Assembly (NCBI GenBank): GCA_027491485.1 | Contig: JAOZGR010000001.1 | Location: 392,001 to 456,000 of the forward strand | DNA: 64,000 nucleotides | Origin: Thermoproteota archaeon | GTDB lineage: Archaea > Korarchaeota > Korarchaeia > Korarchaeales > Korarchaeaceae | Direction: 5' to 3' | Part shown: one piece after another, positions 27,522-36,639 of the stretch | How the letters are laid out: every line of letters begins with the position of its first letter | Position numbering within the stretch: position 1 is the first letter of the stretch | Translations under genes and position numbers: made by a program | The notes under the pieces: model-generated | Told to the model about the DNA's origin: nothing | Database searches by the model: none | What the model saw: only the letters and a program-made list of their open reading frames with translations

Positions 27522-28337
27522 ATGATAGAAATCGAGGGCGTGACCTTTACCTATGAGGGAAGCTCGAAGCCGGCTCTCTCAGATGTAAATCTGAGGATTG
27601 AGGAAGGAGATTTCCTATTGGTGACGGGATTAAGTGGCTCCGGTAAGTCGACATTACTGAGGCTCCTTAATGGGTTGATACCTCACTTCTACAGGGGTAA
27701 AATGGAAGGGAGAGTGCTTGTAGATGGAATTGACACGAGAGAGGCGAGTGTTGCATCTCTATCAAAGAAAGTAGGGCTTGTGTTCCAAAATCCTGACAAT
27801 CAAATAGTTACTCTCAGGGTAGATAGAGAAATTGCTTTTGGGTTAGAGAACTTAGGGTTTCCTAGGGAGGAAATAGTTAGGAGAATAGAGGAGGTCCTTA
27901 AAAAGCTGAGAATAGAACACCTGAGGTATAGACCAACTAACGAATTAAGCGGGGGAGAGAAGCAACTAGTAGCCATAGCATCTGTATTAGCAATGAGACC
28001 AAAGATAATTGCGCTAGATGAGCCCACAAGCGAACTAGATCCATTTAGTTCGGCAAGAATAGCATATATACTGGACATACTGAATAGAGAAGGAATCACT
28101 GTAGTAGTAGCTGAACATAAGCTTGACCTCTTCTCGCCATTCGCTAATAAGATGATAGTGATGGCCAACGGTCATATTGTTGAGCAGGGCTCTCCGAGGG
28201 AGCTGCTTTATAAAAAAGAGCTAATGATACATGGTGTCAGGCCTCCAAGTGTTGTCAAGTTAAGTTATGAGTATGGTGTGTCTGAAAATAAACCTCTGAC
28301 CTTGGGCGAACTTCTAGTTGCGTTGAGGGGGAGATAA
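27522..28337 (+). CDS. ECF transporter ATPase subunit, first copy (EcfA1-like)
   Basis: An ABC ATPase that powers a vitamin or metal energy-coupling-factor importer. Walker A GLSGSGKST is near residues 34-42, Q-loop VFQNPDNQ near 87, signature LSGGEKQ near 143, Walker B IIALDEPTSELDP, and H-loop AEHKLD. The first 274 bases after the A of ATG are identical to the next ATPase gene. ATG 27522 aligns with the second gene's TTG start; upstream ATGs at 27504 and 27468 are possible. A TATA-like ATTATAATC is at about 27483-27492. Confidence 0.92.
   Translation: MIEIEGVTFTYEGSSKPALSDVNLRIEEGDFLLVTGLSGSGKSTLLRLLNGLIPHFYRGKMEGRVLVDGIDTREASVASLSKKVGLVFQNPDNQIVTLRVDREIAFGLENLGFPREEIVRRIEEVLKKLRIEHLRYRPTNELSGGEKQLVAIASVLAMRPKIIALDEPTSELDPFSSARIAYILDILNREGITVVVAEHKLDLFSPFANKMIVMANGHIVEQGSPRELLYKKELMIHGVRPPSVVKLSYEYGVSENKPLTLGELLVALRGR
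27523..27796 (+). repeat. 274-bp perfect direct repeat, copy 1
   Basis: Every base from TGATAGAAATCG to AAAATCCTGA is identical to 28340-28613, 817 bases downstream. It covers the 5' third of the ATPase gene, through Walker A to the Q-loop, and stops at CAATCA versus GCATAT. Confidence 0.98.
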
Positions 28338-28338
28338 G

Positions 28339-29109
28339 TTGATAGAAATCGAGGGCGTGACCTTTACCTATGAGGGAAGCTCGAAGCCGGCTCTCTCAGA
28401 TGTAAATCTGAGGATTGAGGAAGGAGATTTCCTATTGGTGACGGGATTAAGTGGCTCCGGTAAGTCGACATTACTGAGGCTCCTTAATGGGTTGATACCT
28501 CACTTCTACAGGGGTAAAATGGAAGGGAGAGTGCTTGTAGATGGAATTGACACGAGAGAGGCGAGTGTTGCATCTCTATCAAAGAAAGTAGGGCTTGTGT
28601 TCCAAAATCCTGAGCATATGTTCTTCTCGGAGAGCGTATATGAGGAGGTCTCATTTGGCCCTAAGTCTCTTGGCATGAGTAAAGAGGAGATGGAGGGAGC
28701 GGTAAGGTGGGCGCTTGAACAAGTAGGATTGTGGGACTATAGAATGAGAAGTCCTTGGTCTTTAAGTGGAGGTGAGAAAAAGAGACTCTCTATTGCATGC
28801 GTTCTTGCTATGAAAACGGATTTCCTTGCAGTAGATGAGCCAACGATTGGACAAGATAGCTTATCTAAGGAATCACTTTTGCTTACATTTAAGAGATTAA
28901 GGGAGGAGGGAAAGGGAGTAGTAGTAGTTACACATGATCTCGAGTGGTTAGATGATCTTCATCCAGATGAACTCATTCTCCTATCGAGGGGAAAAGTTAT
29001 AGAGAGAGGGCCTTCCGATATGATCTTCTCCAGTGTTAGAGATCTAGCGATTAATGGGTTGATACCTCCCTGTAAGTATATCTTGAGTACGTTAGTGGAG
29101 GTAAAGTGA
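28339..29109 (+). CDS. ECF transporter ATPase subunit, second copy (EcfA2-like)
   Basis: The N-terminal 92 residues are the same as those of the preceding ATPase, including Walker A and the Q-loop glutamine. The rest diverges: VFQNPEHMFFSE, signature LSGGEKKR, Walker B AVDEPTIGQD and H-loop VTHDLEW. TTG start, one base after the upstream stop. Two distinct ATPases plus one T subunit is the usual group II ECF core. No substrate-binding S component is adjacent, so it may be encoded elsewhere. Confidence 0.92.
   Translation: MIEIEGVTFTYEGSSKPALSDVNLRIEEGDFLLVTGLSGSGKSTLLRLLNGLIPHFYRGKMEGRVLVDGIDTREASVASLSKKVGLVFQNPEHMFFSESVYEEVSFGPKSLGMSKEEMEGAVRWALEQVGLWDYRMRSPWSLSGGEKKRLSIACVLAMKTDFLAVDEPTIGQDSLSKESLLLTFKRLREEGKGVVVVTHDLEWLDDLHPDELILLSRGKVIERGPSDMIFSSVRDLAINGLIPPCKYILSTLVEVK
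28340..28613 (+). repeat. 274-bp perfect direct repeat, copy 2
   Basis: Exact copy of 27523-27796. Outside the repeat the two genes differ at most positions, which is the signature of recent gene conversion or unequal recombination rather than recent whole-gene duplication. Confidence 0.98.
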
Positions 29110-29110
29110 G

Positions 29111-29875
29111 ATGATAGATCCTCTTAGTATGTTAGAAATATTCAGGAGTTATGGAAGAGAGAGTACGTATTCAAAGTTAAATCCGGTGACTAAGTTCTTC
29201 CTGTTTGTAGTTTTCATAATTATTCCACTCATAAGTCCATCTATCTTTATTCAGATCTTTTCCCTCCTTATGCAGATCCCTCTAATCATTATGTCACACT
29301 CTACCAATAGAATAACAAGGTCTTTGAGAGCTTCTACATTCTTCATTATTATATTGATTATTTTGAACTATCTAACGACATTTAATATAATCTTTAGTAT
29401 TTCAATGGTGCTAAGGCTAATAGGAATGATAATTGCCTCGGCAATCTTCATGACTGGAACAGATCCAGCTGAGATAGGAGATCTCCTTTCAAAGTTGAGG
29501 ATCCCTTTCCAAATCTCTTTCTCGTTTGTTATAGCACTTAGATTCATTCCGGTTCTGGCTGATGATGTAATGATGATAATAACATCCCAAGCTAGTAGGG
29601 GTTATGAGATTGAGAAAGGAGGATTTCTAGAGAGGGTAAAGAGGATGATTCCTATTTTAATCCCGATGATAATCATAGCAATAAGGAGAGGACATCAGCT
29701 AGCAGAAGCCCTAGAAACTAAGGCTTTTGGAGTCTCTGACAAGCGAACGAGTTACATGAGATATAGAGTGAACTTATTAGATTTGCTTATGGTCTCCTAT
29801 GGATTATTAATATTGATAGCAGGACTCCTAATTGTAACCACACACCTAGAGATATTTCCACTCCTTCAACTCTAA
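29111..29875 (+). CDS. ECF transporter transmembrane subunit EcfT
   Basis: The 254-residue protein has about five or six hydrophobic helices (for example FFLFVVFIIIPLI and LLDLLMVSYGLLILIAGLL). Two cytoplasmic coupling segments contain SQASRGYE and ALETKAFG, matching the EcfT coupling helices that contact the ATPases. It sits one base after the second ATPase gene. It anchors the two ATPases and the S component in the membrane. Confidence 0.88.
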   Translation: MIDPLSMLEIFRSYGRESTYSKLNPVTKFFLFVVFIIIPLISPSIFIQIFSLLMQIPLIIMSHSTNRITRSLRASTFFIIILIILNYLTTFNIIFSISMVLRLIGMIIASAIFMTGTDPAEIGDLLSKLRIPFQISFSFVIALRFIPVLADDVMMIITSQASRGYEIEKGGFLERVKRMIPILIPMIIIAIRRGHQLAEALETKAFGVSDKRTSYMRYRVNLLDLLMVSYGLLILIAGLLIVTTHLEIFPLLQL

Positions 29876-30142
29876 GGATATACATATGGAACTGAAGCTG
29901 TTCTCCTTCCACTCCGTGCGTAGAGAGTCGAATTGATAGAGTTGAAAAGATGGTGTGAGTGTCTCATATCAGAGGTGATGGACTTGAAAGCGCTTACCTT
30001 CTTCTTATCATATAACTCTTATATCAAAATATTATTAACTCGCCGCGAAAAACTCTCTTCTTTAAAAATGCACTAACTTTAAATCTTTGGAGATGTACTA
30101 CTCCCTGTTCAAGTCTAGATTGAGGGAAGGGGAGGTATACAC
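29876..30142. other. Intergenic region upstream of orc1/cdc6, candidate origin and promoter
   Basis: 267 bases without a gene. It contains an AT-rich core around 30006-30045 (ATATAACTC, TATATCAAAATATTATTAA), a TATA-like CTTTAAATC about 55 nt before the orc1 start, and GGGGAGG just before the TTG start. Archaeal origins often lie beside orc1/cdc6. One partial match to the origin-recognition-box core (reverse of TTCCACTCCG, 29910s) is seen, but no clear repeated boxes. Confidence 0.3.
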
Positions 30143-31321
30143 TTGGAGGAGGCGTTTATCGACACCTCGTATATGAGATATTATATAATCAAGGATAAAC
30201 GTGTTCTGAGGGATTCTTATATTCCTGACTCGTTACCTGGTAGAGAAGAACAAATATTCAGATTTTCCCAAATAATGGCTGATTTGTTATCTGATCAACC
30301 TCCTAATGATGTTTCTTTTGTGGGAAAACCTGGAACAGGAAAGACCGCTGTAGTTAAACATGTTACAAAGAAGTTCAAAGAAGAGTATCCTAAGCTCAGA
30401 GCTAAATTCGTCTATGTGAACTGTAGCCAAGCTACTACAGCTTATCGTGTCTTATATCAACTAAATAGATCACTACAAGTTCTAGTACCTCCTTCCGGGT
30501 ATCCATTCGACGTATTGAGGGATAAATTCGTCGATGCCTACTCATCGTCAAATGTGAGGCTTGTCGTAATCTTAGATGAAGTGGACTTACTGGTGAAGAG
30601 GGATGGTGGGAGATTAATTTACATGCTAAATAGGTTAAACTACGATCTACCTCAGAATTTGAGTATAAGCATGGTGGTAATCAGTAATACAATAGATTTC
30701 CTAGAGAGATTGGATCCTAGGACAAGGAGTAGCTTTGAGCCAGATAGATTGATATTCCCCCCTTATAATCAGCCTCAATTATACAGGATCCTCAGACAGA
30801 GGGCTGATCTAGGCTTGAAACTTGGTACTTGGGAGGATGAGGCCCTTCAATTCATAGCAGCCAAGGTAGCCCAAGAGAGCGGAGATGCTAGGAGAGCCAT
30901 AGATATCTTGAGGATGGCTGCAGAAATCGCCGAAAATGAGAGATCAGATAGACTGACAGTTAGACATGCAGAGATGGCCCTACAATCGGTGAACGAAGAG
31001 GAGGTTGCTATAACTATTAGAACGTTACCCCTTCATCATAGACTAATAATGCTTGCAATTACCGATCTATTAGAGAAAAGAGAGGCGCGACCAGGTACAG
31101 GTAGGATATATGAGGAGTATAAGAAGAGGGCTAATAGATATGGAGTCACTCCTCTAACAATGAGAAGGGTTAGTGGTATACTCAGGGAACTCGAGGCCCA
31201 AGGACTTGTAGAGATACAAATGGACTATGGGGGCGCTCGAGGGAATACAAAAGTCGTTAGAAGAATGGCTTTACCACCCAAATTGATGAAGGAGCTCTTG
31301 AGGAACCTGGGGATAAGATAA
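30143..31321 (+). CDS. cdc6: Orc1/Cdc6 replication initiator
   Basis: This AAA+ protein binds replication origins and recruits MCM. Walker A GKPGTGKTA is near residues 61-69, Walker B VVILDEVDLL near 141, sensor 1 VVISNTIDF and the arginine-containing lid (SGDARRAIDILR). A C-terminal winged helix (YEEYKKRANRYGVTPLTMRRVSGIL) binds DNA. TTG start with GGGGAGG 8 nt upstream. At 392 residues it is normal. Its 3' end abuts the PolD subunit gene, convergently. Confidence 0.95.
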   Translation: MEEAFIDTSYMRYYIIKDKRVLRDSYIPDSLPGREEQIFRFSQIMADLLSDQPPNDVSFVGKPGTGKTAVVKHVTKKFKEEYPKLRAKFVYVNCSQATTAYRVLYQLNRSLQVLVPPSGYPFDVLRDKFVDAYSSSNVRLVVILDEVDLLVKRDGGRLIYMLNRLNYDLPQNLSISMVVISNTIDFLERLDPRTRSSFEPDRLIFPPYNQPQLYRILRQRADLGLKLGTWEDEALQFIAAKVAQESGDARRAIDILRMAAEIAENERSDRLTVRHAEMALQSVNEEEVAITIRTLPLHHRLIMLAITDLLEKREARPGTGRIYEEYKKRANRYGVTPLTMRRVSGILRELEAQGLVEIQMDYGGARGNTKVVRRMALPPKLMKELLRNLGIR

Positions 31322-32767
31322 TTACTCTGAGAAGTCCTCAATTTTTACACTTAAATCCCTTAGATCTAGGACAGGAACCTTACCGACCGTTACCTCAATT
31401 CCCAAGCTCTTTATGTAGGGTGTCTCATTCTCGAAAGTCCCTGAGTTGATTAATCTAACACCCTTATACTCTCCTACGCCGTAGACGTGTATATGGCCTG
31501 TGTGTAGAACATGAGGGACGATATCAAGTAGCAACCAATCATTTCTCTCAGGTGCGACTGGGTGCTCCCCATATATAGGGGCCAAGTGCCTTAATCTCAA
31601 CATCCACCTCATCGATTCAACCACGGTCTCAGGCCTGACCGGCTGCAGCCCTGGTATATGCTTGGATATTGCGTTAAGACTCCTCCCATGATACATACAA
31701 ATTCTCACACCACTAATGCTCACGATAGAAGGGTTTGGTAGTGTTATTATGTCAGGTCTTACCTCTTTTATGAGATCTAGATACTCACCCGATAGTTGTG
31801 GTTGCGGCTCGGCCTGCCTAACCGGCTCATGGTTACCGGGGATGTAAACTATATCGATGTCTCTGGGAATCATCTCTATAAAATGAGCTCCCAGTTCGAA
31901 CTGCTTATAGACATCTGCTATTTCTAATTCATCCTCTTGGTTAGGATATATGCCTACTCCATCAACTAGATCACCACCTATTACCAAATACCTGACATCT
32001 CTCGCATAGTCGCTCCTTAACCACTTTAAGAATTTAGTGAAGACTCTCTCATTGAAGTACTTACTACCTATATGTATATCGCTTATGAATACAATCTTAC
32101 CAGTAGTACTTCCGGGCATCTCTAAATCTCCGCCTATATCAGGTAGTAGGAAGCTCTCGGCGTATATCCTTCCATTAATGTATGTTCCCCTGATAGCTAT
32201 TACAGAATCTGCTGGTATCTTGTCGGCCCTCTCCCAATACCTACTTCCCTTCCTAAATACTACAGGGATAGAACCCGTGTCATCATCTACAGTAAGCCTC
32301 ACTGAAAAGTCCCTCATGTGCCTTTTCTCTAAGACCATTCCTACAATGAGTACCCTATCTCCATTCCTTCTGGTGGAGGCTTTCAAATTCGATATGGGAA
32401 TTGGATCCATACCTGTTTTTCCCAAGACTATATCTCTGAGGAATTCAAATCTTTTCCTGACTAATTCGATAAACTCATCGGCTGCGCCTCTAACCCCTAA
32501 TTTCTCAGGTACCTTAACTGGTTCGAAGCCCTCAGGATATACTGATTTTTCCTTGACTTCTTCTACTGCTTGGGGCTTATCTTCTTCTACTATCTCCCCT
32601 AGAAATCCTATTATATCACTATATTCTAGGACAGGCTTCTGTCCAATGGAGTCTAGTAAGCTATCAAGTTGATCTGAGGGTATGCCCTTTATCAACTCTA
32701 ATGCTTCTGGAGTTACGTTAAAGCCTCTTTCAAGCAGTTTCTTGATGAGCGAGACTCCCTCTATCAT
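31322..32767 (-). CDS. polB: DNA polymerase D small subunit (DP1)
   Basis: The DP1 subunit carries the 3'-5' proofreading exonuclease of archaeal polymerase D. An N-terminal helical region is followed by an OB domain (SNLKASTRRNGDRVLIVGMV), then a calcineurin-like phosphoesterase with DIHIGS, GGDLVDG, IPGNHEP and HTGHIHVYG, so the metal ligands look intact. At 481 residues it is a normal length. The large DP2 subunit is not in the window. The gene starts a minus-strand group after DUF429, with a 4-nt overlap. Confidence 0.93.
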   Translation of the reverse strand: MIEGVSLIKKLLERGFNVTPEALELIKGIPSDQLDSLLDSIGQKPVLEYSDIIGFLGEIVEEDKPQAVEEVKEKSVYPEGFEPVKVPEKLGVRGAADEFIELVRKRFEFLRDIVLGKTGMDPIPISNLKASTRRNGDRVLIVGMVLEKRHMRDFSVRLTVDDDTGSIPVVFRKGSRYWERADKIPADSVIAIRGTYINGRIYAESFLLPDIGGDLEMPGSTTGKIVFISDIHIGSKYFNERVFTKFLKWLRSDYARDVRYLVIGGDLVDGVGIYPNQEDELEIADVYKQFELGAHFIEMIPRDIDIVYIPGNHEPVRQAEPQPQLSGEYLDLIKEVRPDIITLPNPSIVSISGVRICMYHGRSLNAISKHIPGLQPVRPETVVESMRWMLRLRHLAPIYGEHPVAPERNDWLLLDIVPHVLHTGHIHVYGVGEYKGVRLINSGTFENETPYIKSLGIEVTVGKVPVLDLRDLSVKIEDFSE

Positions 32768-33357
32768 TCCTCCATAGAATCACTTAGGTTCGCTAAAAAG
32801 GTATCCAGATGGATGCCAGATGCAGGAAGTACGATAGCCCCCTCTTTCCCCGATATAATTTCGGCTTTTCCGTACCTATAGAGTAAGGAGACGAGTAAGC
32901 AGGTAATAGCATCAATATCATCTTTACTGAGATTCCTCTCACTACACAGCTTTAAGTACTTCATTATCAGTTTAGAGAAGTCCGATACATCATGGAACCC
33001 CAATGCTAACCTTGCGCTCCTAGGGTGAGTCTCTATAACCTCTACACCGACCGCTTCCAATTTCTCCTTAAGTTTAATTCCCTCTATAGCTAGTTTCCTC
33101 ATTCCTTTCATATTTAGGGGAAGCAGTCTATATCCTCTAGATAATAGAATTCTTTCCACATCCCTATATGGCTTATTTGTTAAGTTAAGCGGGGAATCAA
33201 TTGCTACCAAGCTTATATCTCTAGATGTTAATTCCTCAACAATATCTTCAGGGGGTAGAATGAGCAGTTCAATACAGTTCCCAAATATGGCAGTTGAGGA
33301 GGGTCTACTGACGGACAGATCAATACCAGCTAAGTCATGTCTCCGCATGAGCACCAT
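32764..33357 (-). CDS. DUF429 family protein (predicted RNase H-fold nuclease)
   Basis: The 197-residue protein begins with LAGIDLSVSRPSS, continues with VAIDSPLNL and has VIETHPRSARLALG and SKDDIDAITCLL, a pattern seen in DUF429 (PF04250), whose acidic residues suggest an RNase H-like site. Biological role is unknown. It overlaps the GPN GTPase gene by 28 nt upstream and the PolD subunit gene by 4 nt downstream, so the three are likely one transcript. Confidence 0.75.
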   Translation of the reverse strand: MVLMRRHDLAGIDLSVSRPSSTAIFGNCIELLILPPEDIVEELTSRDISLVAIDSPLNLTNKPYRDVERILLSRGYRLLPLNMKGMRKLAIEGIKLKEKLEAVGVEVIETHPRSARLALGFHDVSDFSKLIMKYLKLCSERNLSKDDIDAITCLLVSLLYRYGKAEIISGKEGAIVLPASGIHLDTFLANLSDSMEE

Positions 33358-34085
33358 ACCTCATTGAGTATATCAAATACCTCTTGAAACCCAATACCCT
33401 CTCTAGATGATATAGGCGTAACCCTAATAGGTGATCTGAAGGATGAAACTGCCCTTGATATCTCTAGTAAAACCTCTGATAGGACTCCCTTGCCAGTTAT
33501 CCCTCCCAACTCGCCCTTTAAGATGCCTTCCCATACTTTATCAATACTCTCTCCCTCCCACAGATCCGACTTATTGAGGAGGGGGATTACAATAGTACCT
33601 AATCTCAATTCCAGAATCTTGGCTAGTAGAGCAGAGGAAATTACATCTTCCAATTCCCTACCAGGCTCATAATCTCCAAGGAATACAGCTGCTAGATTCA
33701 TACAAGATGAAAGAGAGTCGCAGAGGATCCTCCCTAATGGGCGGAAGGCAAATATCTCCATCTGGCCAGGGGTGTCTATTACCAGATAATCACATGGAAG
33801 ATCGCATATCCTACTAACAACATCATCTATGTTCTCTAATACAATCTCAGTGGCTCTAACTAAGGCTCCGTTGGGTCCAAGGCCCTCTCGCCTCATTAAC
33901 TCACTGACAAATACTAAATCTCTTATATCGTATACTGGGGTGTATGGTAGGTCTATTACTCCAGGATCTAAATTCACCTCACAGCTCCTCACGGGGACAA
34001 AATTCTCTCTCAGCCAACTAGAATATCTTTGAGTAAAGGTAGTCTTCCCAGACCCAGCTGTACCAAGTACTATTACCGCATCCAT
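33330..34085 (-). CDS. GPN-loop GTPase
   Basis: Archaeal homologue of eukaryotic GPN1/XAB1 GTPases, implicated in RNA polymerase assembly. G1 is GTAGSGKTT near residue 8, the defining GPN loop reads GPNGALV, and G3 is DTPGQMEIF; the G4 base-specificity motif is NKSD. ATG 34085 (MDAVIVLG) places the P-loop strand at the N-terminus; an in-frame start at 34103 adds six residues. Head of a three-gene group with DUF429 and the PolD small subunit. Confidence 0.9.
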   Translation of the reverse strand: MDAVIVLGTAGSGKTTFTQRYSSWLRENFVPVRSCEVNLDPGVIDLPYTPVYDIRDLVFVSELMRREGLGPNGALVRATEIVLENIDDVVSRICDLPCDYLVIDTPGQMEIFAFRPLGRILCDSLSSCMNLAAVFLGDYEPGRELEDVISSALLAKILELRLGTIVIPLLNKSDLWEGESIDKVWEGILKGELGGITGKGVLSEVLLEISRAVSSFRSPIRVTPISSREGIGFQEVFDILNEVWCSCGDMT

Positions 34086-34146
34086 TGATAACACCTTCAA
34101 CAATATTTTATAGCCTCTTCACCTAACAATAAAGTGGCAGGGTAGG

Positions 34147-34255
34147 GCCGGGGTACCCTAGCCAGAGGGCTCCAGGCCCGGCGAAGCAAGGGGCCGGACT
34201 CGAGATCCGGTGGCCCTTACGGGCCTCGTGGGTTCGAATCCCACCCCCGGCGCCA
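34147..34255 (+). tRNA. tRNA-Ser (CGA), with an extra hairpin in the D arm
   Basis: Acceptor GCCGGGG/CCCCGGC, discriminator G and encoded CCA are clear. The anticodon stem-loop CCGGA-CTCGAGA-TCCGG gives CGA, the long variable arm TGGCCC-TTAC-GGGCC marks a class II tRNA, and the T arm is GTGGG/CCCAC around TTCGAAT. The D stem CCC/GGG encloses about 31 bases instead of the usual 11-13, including GCC-AGA-GGGC/GCCC-GGC, a hairpin with a three-base bulge. It could be a non-canonical intron or a fixed D-loop insertion. Confidence 0.9.
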
Positions 34256-34257
34256 TA

Positions 34258-36591
34258 TCATATTATATTGTGCAGCCTCCTAAGATCGCCTTCGAATGGC
34301 TTTAGCTCCGATGGAATGTCGATCGAGATGGGATCCTTCATCTTCAAACCTCTTTCCTTTTTCGTCTTCCACACGAAACTATCGAATTCCATCAATTTTT
34401 CTCCAAGACTCAAATAGGGAGTATTCCAGTCCTCTCTTGTCTCAGGGAACAACTCCTTATGGACTGAGCCACCATACAAGCTCCTCCATATATAATCCGT
34501 TATATGCGGTATTATCGGCGCTGCTAATCGTAGTATGGCCTTTAGCACATAATGGAGGGTCCATCTGGCTGCTTCTGATTCCTTCGAGCTAATATCATCT
34601 CCGTAAGCTCTGGCCTTCACTAGTTCTATGTAGTGGGGAGCGAATACTTCCCATACAAAGGTTCTGACCTCATTTGCGGGATCGAAGAAATCGAACTTGC
34701 TATATCCAGTCATGGCTCTCTCTATAGATCTGTTTAACTCGCCTAAGATCCAGAGGTCTGTTGGTAGTAGTTCCTCTACACCACCTGGCTCCTCAAACTG
34801 GGAGATAAATCTAGCTACATTCCATAATTTCTGGAGGAACTTGAAGGATCCCTCTATCTTAGCCTCTGAGATTCGGAAATCGGAGCCGTGGTGGGCCTCA
34901 GATGCCCCAAAGAATCTTACAGCATCTGCCCCATACTTCTCAAACATCGGCCATGGATATATTATGTTCCCTAAACTCTTATGCATGGCCCTGCCCCGGG
35001 AATCTAGACCCATTCCAGAGATCCAGACATGTCTAAACGCTGGTTCACCTAAAACTTGGTGTACCCTCAAGAAGGTATAGTGGAGCCATGTTCGGACTAT
35101 ATCTTTACCCTGTGGCCTTAAATCGCTACTTCCAAGCTTAGTGAAAAGCCAATCATTCCATCCATACCCATTATAGACAAGAGGGGATATAGAAGAGTCC
35201 ATCCATGTATCAAAAACTCTCCTCTCACCCTCAAATCCATCAGTAGATCCACAATGGGGGCATTTATCGAAGGGAGGATCGTCCTTCCAAGGTCTATAGT
35301 ACTTGCCTGGTGGAGGCAGGGCTGCTTTACCGCAACTTTTACAGTACCAGACCGGTATCTCCGTTGCATAATATCTCCTTCGGGAAATGGGCCAATCCGA
35401 GCTTATGGACCTTAGCCAGTCTCTCCAATAATTAGAGGCCCAATCTGGGTAGAAGTTCACCCTACTAATGTACGACTCTAGCTCATTCACAAACTCTACT
35501 TGTCTCAAATAGAACTCCTTCATAGGGACTATCTCTAGCGGGGTCTTACACCTCCAACAGACTGGGGTCCTGTGGATTATCTCCTCAACCTTTTCCACAT
35601 AGCCCTGGCTAGCAAGATCCTCTATGATCAACTCCTTTGCCTCGGCCACAGTAAGACCAGCGTATTTACCAGCTACCTCATTCAAAGTCCCATCTTCGTT
35701 CAAAATTATTGTCGGCTCTAGGTTTAATTCCCTAAATAACTGGACGTCCATCTTATCCCCATATGAGCATACCATAACCAGTCCGGTTCCAAACTCAGGA
35801 TTGGCGTATGGGTGTTCATAAACGGGGACATGCTTTCCGAGAGGTGTAGTTAATATTTTACCTCTTAGCCACCCATATCTCCCATCCTCTGGATTGTAGA
35901 TGACGGCTTTGCATGCAGGGAGGAGTTCTGGTCTAGTTGTGGCTACAATTACTGAATCCTCGGTTCCCTCGACCTTGAATTTCAGATATACTAACTTCGT
36001 TGGGAGCTCCCTATATTCTACCTCAGCATCGGCTAAGGTAGTCCTACACCTCGGGCAGTAATTGTTAGGTCTATAGTCCACATAGACATATCCTTTCTTC
36101 CAAGCATCTATGAATGTGGCCTGTGTAACGGCCCGCCAAGTATCGCTGTCGGTTTGAAAGTAGTTCTTAAAGTCAGCACTGATACCTAACCTCTTTGAAA
36201 TCGATAATATGTCTTTTTCAGCTTCATCTAAGAAGTCCTTGCATAATTTAAGGAACTCTTCCCTAGGATATTCAAGCATCTTGATGTTATATCTCTTCTC
36301 TGTCTCAACCTCTACAGGTAAGCCATTTCTATCAATTCCAAATGGAAAATAAACTTCATAGCCCTTCATTCTCTGTGTTCGGGCTATCATATCTATCTGT
36401 GAATAATGGATGGCTGCCGCGATATGCCACTTACCGCTAGCATAGGGAGGAGGCGTATCAATGGAGAAGAAAGGCTTTTCCGATTCTGGGTTAAATCTAT
36501 AGGTATCCTCCTGCTCCCACACTTTCTGTATCTCGAGCTCCATATCTGGAGTCCAATGTTTCTCCTTAAGCTTAGGTTGGCTCCTACCCAT
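34258..36591 (-). CDS. valS: Valyl-tRNA synthetase
   Basis: A class I synthetase of 777 residues that charges tRNA-Val. The HIGH motif is atypical, WHIAAAIHYSQ; KMSKS appears as AMHKSLGN. The editing (CP1) domain shows VATTRPELLPACKAVIYNP, and several CxxC zinc sites are present (CPRC, CWRC, CKSC, CPHC). C-terminal anticodon-binding helices end near LRRLHNII. Archaeal ValRS resembles this HIGA/HIAA form, so it is probably functional. ATG 36591; the stop lies two bases beyond the tRNA-Ser 3' end. Confidence 0.92.
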   Translation of the reverse strand: MGRSQPKLKEKHWTPDMELEIQKVWEQEDTYRFNPESEKPFFSIDTPPPYASGKWHIAAAIHYSQIDMIARTQRMKGYEVYFPFGIDRNGLPVEVETEKRYNIKMLEYPREEFLKLCKDFLDEAEKDILSISKRLGISADFKNYFQTDSDTWRAVTQATFIDAWKKGYVYVDYRPNNYCPRCRTTLADAEVEYRELPTKLVYLKFKVEGTEDSVIVATTRPELLPACKAVIYNPEDGRYGWLRGKILTTPLGKHVPVYEHPYANPEFGTGLVMVCSYGDKMDVQLFRELNLEPTIILNEDGTLNEVAGKYAGLTVAEAKELIIEDLASQGYVEKVEEIIHRTPVCWRCKTPLEIVPMKEFYLRQVEFVNELESYISRVNFYPDWASNYWRDWLRSISSDWPISRRRYYATEIPVWYCKSCGKAALPPPGKYYRPWKDDPPFDKCPHCGSTDGFEGERRVFDTWMDSSISPLVYNGYGWNDWLFTKLGSSDLRPQGKDIVRTWLHYTFLRVHQVLGEPAFRHVWISGMGLDSRGRAMHKSLGNIIYPWPMFEKYGADAVRFFGASEAHHGSDFRISEAKIEGSFKFLQKLWNVARFISQFEEPGGVEELLPTDLWILGELNRSIERAMTGYSKFDFFDPANEVRTFVWEVFAPHYIELVKARAYGDDISSKESEAARWTLHYVLKAILRLAAPIIPHITDYIWRSLYGGSVHKELFPETREDWNTPYLSLGEKLMEFDSFVWKTKKERGLKMKDPISIDIPSELKPFEGDLRRLHNII

Positions 36592-36639
36592 CGAATCCCC
36601 CTTTTTCTTAGGGTAGGTCGCTATATCTCAATAAATAGT

